Source of the DNA: Desulfosarcina sp.
GTDB taxonomy: Bacteria; Desulfobacterota; Desulfobacteria; Desulfobacterales; Desulfosarcinaceae
Reading direction: 5' to 3'
Length of the DNA stretch: 7,655 nt
Assembly: GCA_030642405.1 (NCBI GenBank)
Contig: DAOWNV010000131.1
Span: 1 to 7,655 of the forward strand
Shown: in pieces, positions 1-6,092 of the stretch
Position numbering within the stretch: position 1 is the stretch's first letter
Layout of the letters: each line of letters begins with the position of its first letter
Position numbers and translations under genes: made by a program
The notes under the pieces: generated by a model
What the model saw: the letters and a program-made list of their open reading frames with translations, nothing else
The model's database searches: none
Told to the model about the DNA's origin: nothing

Positions 1-2
1 CC

Positions 3-710
3 GCGCGAAAGCTTGAAAGATTGGCCTCCCTTCAACCGAACATTATCCATTCATGGGAAAACACCGGCAGCACCAAATGTGCCGCCGGCAATACCCAAGG
101 CGTCTACCATCAGGTGGCACAGCTACCCGGCCAACCTTTGTGGTGGTCGGTAAACGATCCTATCCATCGACTGGTTCTACTTGCCGGCTACGGGAAAAAT
201 TGGCTTTTGCGATCAAGGGTGGACGTTCAGAATAATCGGCTGTACGAAATAGGCGAAGATCTGGAATATCATTTTTGCCCACCGGATGACCTGCCGGAAG
301 GGTACCTGAAAGAAATTTGCGCCATGGTGGCGGCAGGAGGAACAGTGGCGACCACCCATGTTCGGTTCAACCTGGAAAGAGCCTATCTCATCGGCTACGT
401 TCTGGAAAAAGGTGTAATTGTAGGAAACTCCAGCCTGAAAAACCCCCGGCCGGCATATATTGATACAGTTCAACGGCAATCGGGATTGGATCTCACCGGT
501 TATGTCGAAAGGGGGTACACCTCCGTACGTCCCGAGTATCGAGGCTTGGGCATCGGTACCAAACTTTTGGAAGGATTGACGAAACGGGCCGGTGATCGCA
601 GAATTTTTTCGGTGATAGGTGAGGACAATAAAGCAACCAAAATCATCGCCAAACGAAACCGGAGCCGCAAAATTGCCACCTATTTCAGTAGAAAGCCGGG
701 AAACCGGTAG
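3..710 (+). CDS. GNAT-family N-acetyltransferase, open at left edge, C-terminus frameshifted
   Basis: GNAT proteins transfer an acetyl group from acetyl-CoA, usually to an amine; the substrate here is unknown. The acetyl-CoA pyrophosphate-binding motif is clear at about 525-575: VRPEYRGLGIGTKLL, matching the R/Q-x-x-G-x-G/A signature. It is followed by the helix and beta strand expected of the fold (RIFSVIGEDNKAT, then RKIATYF). The frame is open to the window edge with no convincing start; a TTG at 21 is only the first possible initiator, and TTG at 138 or an upstream start are equally possible. The N-terminal roughly 90 residues (WWSVNDP... LRSRVD... LEYHFCPPDDLP) precede the GNAT core and I do not recognise them. 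The literal frame stops at 710, but the natural C-terminal tail seems to lie one frame away (690-745). The gene sits directly upstream of an ATP-grasp ligase. GNAT assignment is confident; start, substrate and intactness are not. Confidence 0.8.
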   Translation, partial: ARKLERLASLQPNIIHSWENTGSTKCAAGNTQGVYHQVAQLPGQPLWWSVNDPIHRLVLLAGYGKNWLLRSRVDVQNNRLYEIGEDLEYHFCPPDDLPEGYLKEICAMVAAGGTVATTHVRFNLERAYLIGYVLEKGVIVGNSSLKNPRPAYIDTVQRQSGLDLTGYVERGYTSVRPEYRGLGIGTKLLEGLTKRAGDRRIFSVIGEDNKATKIIAKRNRSRKIATYFSRKPGNR

Positions 711-745
711 GCATCTGGATGCCGGAGTGGATGATCGACCCATGA
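690..745 (+). other. Out-of-frame C-terminal tail of the GNAT gene (probable 1-nt deletion)
   Basis: From 692 the second frame reads KAGKPVGIWMPEWMIDP and stops with TGA at 743-745. This looks like a normal GNAT C-terminus and joins naturally after TYFS (681-689 in the literal frame) if one base were restored near 690-691. The literal frame instead ends in SRKPGNR at 710. The TGA at 743-745 overlaps the ATG of the next gene as ATGA, the usual arrangement in coupled operons, which independently supports this frame. The junction has no long homopolymer and no canonical slippery heptamer, and a -1 slip at AGT would read a TAG, so programmed frameshifting is unlikely. It is either a real recent mutation or a sequence error. 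Confidence 0.75.
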
Positions 746-1638
746 GTATTCGTATGGGCATCATTACCGTTCGGGATTCATACTACCATCCCAATCAACG
801 GTTGCTTGAAGCGATCCATTCAGCCGGCCATGAAGGGATTCTCGTTCATCCCTATCGGTTATGGCCGGAAATGACAGCGGGTCGCTTGTCCGTAACAGCA
901 AGAGAATCCCTACACCTGCCTGATGTAGTCCTTCCCAGGCAGGGCGCCCAGGTTGGTGAGACTTCTCTGGCTCTGATCCGCCAATTCCAGATGATGGGAT
1001 TGCTATTGGTCAATGATGTGCAAGCCATAACCATAGCCAGCAACAAATTTCTCACACAGCAGGCTCTCACTGCCGCCGGTCTCCCAAGTCCTGAAACTGT
1101 TTTCGTCAACGATGCCCAGGGCATTTTTCATGCGGTTGATCGTTTGGGCGGTTATCCTGTTGTTGCCAAATCGGTAAGCGGTCGTCAGGGAAAAGGAGTA
1201 CTGCGAATTATGGATTCTGATGAAGTCAATCGGCAAATTCTTCCTTTATTTGAGCCGCGCGAAGGCGTGATGATCCAAAAGTATCTGCCTCCCGGAAAGC
1301 GAAGGGACATCAGGGTGGTGGTGGTGGACGACAGATGTATTGCTGCGGTGACACTTACGCCGACCAAAGGTGAGTTTCGTGCCAATTTTCATCTGGGCGC
1401 AGACATTAGACCGTTTGATCTCTCCACCGAGCTTCAGCAAATCGCCATCAAGGCGACAAAGGCAGTAGGCTGTGATGTGGCAGGTATTGATATGATGATT
1501 GACGTTAAAAACAGGCCGGTCATCGTAGAAGTTAACTACTCGCCGGGGTTTAAAGGACTGGAGGCGGCAACAGGATTTGATATTGCCGGACGAATCATAG
1601 ACCTTGCCGGCAATCGATATTACGAGAGCAAACATTGA
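742..1638 (+). CDS. RimK-type ATP-grasp ligase
   Basis: This 298-residue protein belongs to the ATP-grasp fold, RimK/LysX-like branch. Such enzymes activate a carboxylate as an acyl phosphate with ATP and join it to an amine, as in glutamate addition to ribosomal protein S6, to LysW or to small peptides. Visible landmarks counted from the ATG at 742: a central ATP-grasp start with SNKFLTQQAL (100-109), the ATP-binding lysine in VAKSVSG (about 143), a glycine-rich loop GRQGKG (147-152), IQKYLPPG (178-185), DIRV (189-192), FRANFH (212-217), and magnesium ligands D250 in AGIDMM and E263/N265 in VEVNYSPG. Length matches RimK (about 300). The frame is open back to 619, but 742 is preferred because it forms an ATGA overlap with the reconstructed GNAT stop and leaves a RimK-sized protein; ATG 754 is an alternative. 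The substrate cannot be read from the sequence. Neighbours suggest a small-molecule or peptide pathway rather than S6 modification. Confidence 0.88.
   Translation: MSIRMGIITVRDSYYHPNQRLLEAIHSAGHEGILVHPYRLWPEMTAGRLSVTARESLHLPDVVLPRQGAQVGETSLALIRQFQMMGLLLVNDVQAITIASNKFLTQQALTAAGLPSPETVFVNDAQGIFHAVDRLGGYPVVAKSVSGRQGKGVLRIMDSDEVNRQILPLFEPREGVMIQKYLPPGKRRDIRVVVVDDRCIAAVTLTPTKGEFRANFHLGADIRPFDLSTELQQIAIKATKAVGCDVAGIDMMIDVKNRPVIVEVNYSPGFKGLEAATGFDIAGRIIDLAGNRYYESKH
1624..1638 (+). promoter_or_regulatory. Ribosome binding site and TTGA stop/start overlap of the PP-loop gene
   Basis: A purine-rich GAGAG at 1624-1628 lies six bases before TTG at 1635-1637. The TTG overlaps the ATP-grasp stop codon TGA (1636-1638). 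The first in-frame ATG of the downstream gene is about 67 codons later, inside conserved-looking sequence, so the TTG is the best start. The arrangement implies translational coupling and possibly damped expression. Confidence 0.6.
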
Positions 1639-2762
1639 AAATCTTCAATCTACATAAACGAAACCACAACGGGCTGATTCGGGCCTCGGCAACGGTTCAA
1701 TTTGAAGACTGCGACCAACCATCCAAAGAGATATTCATCGAAACCGAACCGGATTTCTCACATGATTTCATCGCTAACCCCAATGCCTTCACCGTTGGTT
1801 GCATTATCCCCGCTTTGTACTTCGGGGAAAAACGGATGGCCATGGATGAGGCCATTTGCCCCCGCCTCAAAGAGGGTTTGGAAACGGTCATGGCCATCAT
1901 GCATCACTGGACCGATGGTGCATTTTTACCATTGACCATTGACGCACCACTGACCCGATCAGCTATTCATGAGGGGACAAAACGCCATGCATCTATTTTC
2001 TTATCAGGTGGCATGGACTCTTTGGCAGCGTTAAAGTTGCTCAAAGACAATTATGCACCAACGCACCCCGGATATCCAAAAGATGCGCTTTTGATTCATG
2101 GCTTCGATATCGGGGGAGTTATGGAACGAGGGGCCAAATACCATGTATTCGAACGAGCAAAAGCTGCCATGTCGCCAGTTGCCGAGGATGCAAATCTGAA
2201 CCTTATCCCCGTCTACACCAACATCCGCCATTTGTGCGACAATCGCGACCTTTGGCTTAACTATTTTTTCGGAGCCGTCCTGGCCGCTTCAGTCCATGCC
2301 TTTGCACCGCGCATCGATCTTGCCTGGCTGGCATCCTCTTTTGACATCCCCAGCCTGCACCCCTGCGGCTCCCATCCTTTGCTGGACCCGGAATACGGCA
2401 GCAGCGATCTTGAAATTCGCCACCGGGATGTTGGATTATCACGAATGGAAAAGCTTACCATCGTTTCCGGATGGGATGTCGCTTTCCAGCATTTTCGTGT
2501 CTGCCTGGCCAATGTGCCGGACAAGCTTAACTGCGGCCGATGTGAAAAATGCGTGCGCACCATGCTCGAGTTGGAAGCTTTGGGCGTATTGGACCAGACA
2601 ACCGCCTTTGAAGAAGACTCCGTGGACCCGTCATGGTTAGATGGCTTTTCCATCACCATTCGTGGGAGAGAATCCTTTTATGAAGAGTTGATAGAACCGT
2701 TAAGGGGACGAGGCCGATCCGACCTGGTGGAGAAGATTTCATTGAAGTTAATTGATACATAG
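1635..2762 (+). CDS. PP-loop ATPase with QueC/ExsB-like Cys4 motif
   Basis: This 375-residue protein belongs to the PP-loop (N-type ATP pyrophosphatase) superfamily, whose members adenylate a substrate and release pyrophosphate. The signature SGGMDS is at residues 124-129. A cysteine cluster C290-x9-C300-x2-C303-x2-C306 (around LNCGRCEKCVRTM) closely resembles the zinc site of QueC. A conserved-looking block, HPLLDPEYGSSDLEIRHRDVGLSRMEK (about 247-273), lies between them. It is unlikely to be QueC: it is much longer than the usual 220-240 residues, has an extra N-terminal region of about 115 residues (with NPNAFTVGCIIPALYFGEKRMAMDEAI), and no other queuosine genes are nearby. I do not recognise the exact subfamily. 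It is coupled to the ATP-grasp gene through the TTGA overlap, so it probably acts in the same pathway, perhaps activating a carboxylate for amide, nitrile or ligation chemistry (inference). Fold assignment is strong; function is open. Confidence 0.82.
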   Translation: MKIFNLHKRNHNGLIRASATVQFEDCDQPSKEIFIETEPDFSHDFIANPNAFTVGCIIPALYFGEKRMAMDEAICPRLKEGLETVMAIMHHWTDGAFLPLTIDAPLTRSAIHEGTKRHASIFLSGGMDSLAALKLLKDNYAPTHPGYPKDALLIHGFDIGGVMERGAKYHVFERAKAAMSPVAEDANLNLIPVYTNIRHLCDNRDLWLNYFFGAVLAASVHAFAPRIDLAWLASSFDIPSLHPCGSHPLLDPEYGSSDLEIRHRDVGLSRMEKLTIVSGWDVAFQHFRVCLANVPDKLNCGRCEKCVRTMLELEALGVLDQTTAFEEDSVDPSWLDGFSITIRGRESFYEELIEPLRGRGRSDLVEKISLKLIDT

Positions 2763-2791
2763 CCTGTCGACTAATTTTTGTATAACCTGCA

Positions 2792-5700
2792 ATGATTCCT
2801 TTAACCCTTCGTTCCCACTACTCCCTTATGCAAGGCACGGATTCACCGGAGGCCATCTGCCGCGCTGCCCGAAAGATGGGATATAGCCGTATAGCCCTCA
2901 CGGATACGGACACCCTTAGCGGATTGTGGAAATTTCTCCATGCCTGCAAAGAAGAAGGTCTTGCGCCCATTGTCGGGGCTGAGATCACCGATCCGAATAA
3001 AAAATACCGTGCCGTCTGCCTGGTAAAAAACACCGCCGGCTATGCAAACCTGTGTCGATTGATCACACAGCGTCACAGGGATCCGACCTTCGATCTGGCG
3101 AAAACCTTACCTCAACGGGGGGACGGCCTGCTCGTGCTGACCTCCCACGTAAAGTTGCTGACCAAGTGGCATCAAGTCGGTATTCACACCGCAGCAGCCC
3201 TTCACAGGCAACCACCCTCCCCTTTCCACCCGCTGATTAAGACAGCCCGAAAGCTGAGTATCCCCCTCGTAGCCACGCCGGGCAGTTTCTTTTTAAAACC
3301 GGATGGATTCACTACCCATCGCCTGCTTCGGGCCATCAACGAAAACACATCCTTGTCCCAACTCGACATCAACGAACTGGCACCGCACGATGCATGGCTG
3401 GCCACACCCGACACATACCACAGCCGGTTCGCCCATCTTCCCGAAGCTGTAGAGAACACCGCTCGGCTTGCCGATGATTTGCGTTTTACCGGCCCGTCAT
3501 TCGGCCTTGTCATGCCCCCCTGGGAAGATGAAAAAGGGCGGAGCGCCGATACCTGCCTGCGCCACGCCGCCTTTGCCGGCGCCCGGAAACGGTACGGGCC
3601 TGAACTGGGCGAGGCAGTGGTGGAACGACTGGAACACGAACTGACCATCATCACCCGCATGGGATTTTCCGCCTATTTTCTCGTGGTACAAAAAATTGTG
3701 TCCCAAAGCCCACGCACCTGCGGCAGGGGATCCGGTGCCGCCTCTCTGGTTGCTTATTGTCTGGGCATCACCAATGTCTGCCCGGTAAAACACAACCTCT
3801 ACTTCGGAAGATTTCTGAACCCGGGACGAACGGACCCGCCGGATATTGACGTGGACTTCGCCTGGGATGAACGGGACAAGGTCATAGATAGCGTTCTGAA
3901 ACGGTTTTCCGGCCGATCTGCCATGATTGCCGTCCACATTCTTTTCCAGCCGCGCATGGCCCTGCGGGAAACAGCTAAGGTATTCGGTATGCCCGATGCC
4001 GAGATCAGCAAGATCACAAAACGCCTGCCCTGGTTCCGGCATCGGGGAGAACTCGACGCCGGCCTGCTGAAAAATCTTAGGGATCGCCCGGAAACCCGCC
4101 ATCTGGATTTTGCTGATCCCTGGCCGGAAATTATGGACCTGGCACAGCGGATCATAGGGATTCCTCGGTATTTTTCCGTCCATCCCGGTGGTGTCGTGAT
4201 AACTCCGTATTCGTTGGACGGATATGTGCCTGTGGAAAATGCATCCAAAGGAGTACCCATAATTCAATGGGACAAGGACGGTGCTGAAGATGCCGGATTG
4301 GTGAAAATCGACCTTTTGGGCAACCGTAGCCTGGGCGTAATCCGGGATGCGATGACAAACTTAAAAGCAAATGGAAAAGAGATCAACGAAATTCGCTGGG
4401 AGCCTGAAGATGACCCGGACACCCGACATACCATCGCCCAGGGTCGCACCATGGGTTGTTTTTATATCGAAAGTCCGGCCATGCGTCTGCTCCACCAAAA
4501 GGCAGGAAGCGGGGATTTCGAACACCTAATCATCCACTCTTCCATCATCCGACCAGCGGCCAATGTCTATATTCAGGAGTACCTGCGCCGCCTGCACGGC
4601 GGTAAATGGGATCCCATCCACCCTCTTCTGGCCGACGTACTTAACGAGACCTTCGGCATCATGGTCTACCAGGAGGATGTCTCCCGGACAGCCGTGGCTC
4701 TTGCCGGTTTTTCAGATACCGAGGCGGACGGTCTACGCAAAATCATCGCAAAAAAAGATCGCCGGCGGCAATTGACGGATTTTCACGAACGGTTCATGGC
4801 CGGAACCGCAGCTCGGGGCGTCCCTGGCGAAAAGGCCGATACGGTGTGGAAGATGATGATGAGCTTTTCAGGATACTCGTTTTGCAAACCCCACAGCGCC
4901 TCCTATGCCCGGGTATCGTTTCAGGCAGCCTATCTAAAAACTCACCATCCCGCCGAATTCATGGCCGGAGTCATAAGTAACCAGGGGGGATTTTATTCCA
5001 CCTTCGCCTATACCTCCGAGGCCAGGCGGATGGGATTGATCATCGATCCGCCGAATGTCAATACCAGCCGAATCCGATGGACGGGAAAACACCGGCAATT
5101 GAGCGTAGGACTCATGGCCGTCGGCGGATTGAGTCGGCATACCATGGAGAAAATCGTTACATACCGGAAGGCATCCGCGTTCACGAATATGATCGATTTC
5201 CTCAATCGTGTGAAGCCCGCTGAAGACGAGGCCCGCGCCTTGATTCACTGCGGTGCCCTTGACAGGCTGGATACCAATCGATCACGGACCAGCCTTTTGT
5301 GGGTCCTGACTCGATGGCAGGCAAAACGAAAACAAGTTAAAAACCAACTATACCTGTTCGCCGAACAATCCATACCCATTTCCGAAATATCACCACCTTC
5401 ATTTCCACCGACAGCTACAACTACACGCCTTCACCGGGAGTTTGCGGTTCTCGGTTTTTTGTGCGACCGGCATCCCATCACCTTGTTTACCGAAGCCATT
5501 CAACGAAAAAAGGCCATTAAAGCCAACAGTCTTTACGGCCTTGTGGGGCAACGGATCCGGCTGGCCGCCTGGCTGGTCACCGGTAAAATCGTGCATACCC
5601 GCCACGGAGACCCCATGGAATTTCTCACCTTCGAGGACGAAACAGGCATTGTGGAAACAACCTTTTTCCCCGCAATCTACCGCCGATTCTGCCATAGGAT

Positions 5701-5800
5701 CGACCGCAACCGGCCTTACCTTTTAGAGGGAAAAGTGGAAACAAACTGGGGTGCGGTGACCCTTACCGTAGATCGGATGGAAACAATACGAATAGGTTGA
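2792..5800 (+). CDS. dnaE: DNA polymerase III alpha subunit homologue, ImuC/DnaE2-like
   Basis: A 1002-residue C-family replicative-type DNA polymerase catalytic subunit. In order: PHP domain (about 3-240), palm/polymerase core (about 280-560), fingers (about 560-770), helix-hairpin-helix region (about 770-825), clamp-binding motif QLYLF (852-856), and OB fold (about 884-1000). The catalytic Asp triad is present: D351 and D353 in PDIDVDF, D507 in VKIDLLG. The nucleotide-binding loop CGRGSGAASLVAYCLGIT is at 310-327. Features that recall error-prone ImuC/DnaE2 are the short length (DnaE1 is about 1160), CLGIT, and the VPVENA...IIQWDKD stretch. PHP metal motifs are eroded: the HxH pair is reduced to SHYSL and the TDH motif reads TDTD, so proofreading by this domain is doubtful. 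ATG 2792 sits right before the PHP start but has no good Shine-Dalgarno. It lies 29 bases after the PP-loop gene, so co-transcription is plausible. No imuA or imuB is visible in the window. Family is certain; ImuC versus another DnaE branch is not. Confidence 0.9.
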   Translation: MIPLTLRSHYSLMQGTDSPEAICRAARKMGYSRIALTDTDTLSGLWKFLHACKEEGLAPIVGAEITDPNKKYRAVCLVKNTAGYANLCRLITQRHRDPTFDLAKTLPQRGDGLLVLTSHVKLLTKWHQVGIHTAAALHRQPPSPFHPLIKTARKLSIPLVATPGSFFLKPDGFTTHRLLRAINENTSLSQLDINELAPHDAWLATPDTYHSRFAHLPEAVENTARLADDLRFTGPSFGLVMPPWEDEKGRSADTCLRHAAFAGARKRYGPELGEAVVERLEHELTIITRMGFSAYFLVVQKIVSQSPRTCGRGSGAASLVAYCLGITNVCPVKHNLYFGRFLNPGRTDPPDIDVDFAWDERDKVIDSVLKRFSGRSAMIAVHILFQPRMALRETAKVFGMPDAEISKITKRLPWFRHRGELDAGLLKNLRDRPETRHLDFADPWPEIMDLAQRIIGIPRYFSVHPGGVVITPYSLDGYVPVENASKGVPIIQWDKDGAEDAGLVKIDLLGNRSLGVIRDAMTNLKANGKEINEIRWEPEDDPDTRHTIAQGRTMGCFYIESPAMRLLHQKAGSGDFEHLIIHSSIIRPAANVYIQEYLRRLHGGKWDPIHPLLADVLNETFGIMVYQEDVSRTAVALAGFSDTEADGLRKIIAKKDRRRQLTDFHERFMAGTAARGVPGEKADTVWKMMMSFSGYSFCKPHSASYARVSFQAAYLKTHHPAEFMAGVISNQGGFYSTFAYTSEARRMGLIIDPPNVNTSRIRWTGKHRQLSVGLMAVGGLSRHTMEKIVTYRKASAFTNMIDFLNRVKPAEDEARALIHCGALDRLDTNRSRTSLLWVLTRWQAKRKQVKNQLYLFAEQSIPISEISPPSFPPTATTTRLHREFAVLGFLCDRHPITLFTEAIQRKKAIKANSLYGLVGQRIRLAAWLVTGKIVHTRHGDPMEFLTFEDETGIVETTFFPAIYRRFCHRIDRNRPYLLEGKVETNWGAVTLTVDRMETIRIG

Positions 5801-5825
5801 CAAGCGTCAAAGCCGGACTTATTCA
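5797..5825 (+). promoter_or_regulatory. Putative sigma70-type promoter for the metY unit
   Basis: A perfect TTGACA (5797-5802) overlaps the polymerase stop codon. A 17-base spacer leads to TATTCA (5820-5825), a weak -10 that keeps the TAT. Transcription would start near 5832, just ahead of the riboswitch P1 stem at 5841, which fits the layout. The following stretch is AT-rich with short TTCATT repeats, so the -10 could be placed slightly differently. Confidence 0.5.
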
Positions 5826-5840
5826 TTTATTCATTAATCA

Positions 5841-5933
5841 TCATGTGGAGTGGCGTGAGGGAACTGGCCCTGGGATCGCCCGGCAACCTGACCATCAAGG
5901 TGCTACATCCAGCCCTGTAAAGGGAACACATGA
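5841..5933 (+). promoter_or_regulatory. SAM-I (S-box) riboswitch aptamer
   Basis: This RNA element senses S-adenosylmethionine. Outer stem P1 pairs TCATGTG (5841-5847) with CACATGA (5927-5933), seven perfect pairs. Inside are the hallmark S-box blocks: GAGGGAACTGGCCC (5857-5870), GCCCGGCAACC (5878-5888), a short P3 closed by ACC/GGT, GGTGCTA (5899-5905), and P4 as CCCT-GTAA-AGGG (about 5913-5924). Relative to the consensus as I remember it, the GGGA-CTGGCCC segment has one extra A. It precedes metY and metX, the expected target class, and is followed directly by an antiterminator/terminator pair. Confidence 0.93.
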
Positions 5934-5966
5934 GGTCTTGCATGACAAAATGGTTGCATAGACCTC
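5932..5966 (+). promoter_or_regulatory. Antiterminator stem of the SAM riboswitch
   Basis: GAGGTCTTGCA (5932-5942) pairs with TGCA (5955-5958) and AGACCTC (5960-5966), eleven pairs with T5959 bulged. It shares 5932-5933 with the 3' side of P1 and 5962-5966 with the 5' side of the terminator, so it excludes the terminator. Without SAM this stem should form and allow read-through into metY; with SAM, P1 holds its 5' end. Confidence 0.8.
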
Positions 5967-5994
5967 TCCCGTTCATACGACGAGAGGTTTTTTT
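5960..5994 (+). terminator. Intrinsic terminator of the SAM riboswitch
   Basis: ACCTCTC (5962-5968) pairs with GAGAGGT (5982-5988). A small inner CGT/ACG helix (5970-5972 with 5977-5979) closes a TCAT loop. A run of seven T residues follows (5988-5994). It is the OFF state of the attenuator upstream of metY and may also end read-through transcripts from the polymerase gene. Confidence 0.9.
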
Positions 5995-6002
5995 ATTGTA
6001 AA

Positions 6003-6024
6003 AGCCAGGGGAGACACCCTGGCT
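6003..6024 (+). other. Perfect 8-bp hairpin in the metY leader
   Basis: AGCCAGGG (6003-6010) and CCCTGGCT (6017-6024) form an uninterrupted stem with a six-base loop. It lies between the riboswitch terminator and metY and has no T tract, so it is not an intrinsic terminator. It would be present only on read-through mRNA and might stabilise its leader; function is unknown. The rest of 5995-6092 holds only the metY ribosome binding site, AAAGGAG at 6078-6084. Confidence 0.6.
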
Positions 6025-6092
6025 GCTGTGTTACTTCGATATACGGCAATGAAAAATATTCACAGTCCTTAACAATCAAAGGAGTGATACAA

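Noticed and set aside
55..69. 15-base exact repeat GGGAAAACACCGGCA shared with 5083-5097
   Set aside because: Only two copies, both inside coding sequence and with unrelated flanks; most likely chance.
619..741. Longer N-terminus for the ATP-grasp protein from ATG 619
   Set aside because: It would lie wholly over the GNAT coding region and adds residues without RimK-like character; the RimK fold begins just after ATG 742.
213..764. Long minus-strand open frame opposite the GNAT gene (about 183 codons)
   Set aside because: It mirrors the coding of the + strand gene, has no recognisable motif, and all neighbours are on the + strand; likewise for the minus-strand frames at 3497-4267 and 1246-1635.
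1635..2762. Annotation as queC (7-cyano-7-deazaguanine synthase)
   Set aside because: PP-loop and Cys4 motifs fit, but the length, large N-terminal domain and lack of neighbouring queuosine genes argue against it.
2752..2786. TTGATA ... TATAAC promoter just before the polymerase gene
   Set aside because: The spacer is 23 bases, too long, and the start point would fall on the ATG, giving a leaderless mRNA.
2764..2790. LexA-type operator (CTGT at 2764) ahead of the polymerase
   Set aside because: No matching ACAG half at the correct distance and no other recognised SOS-box form.
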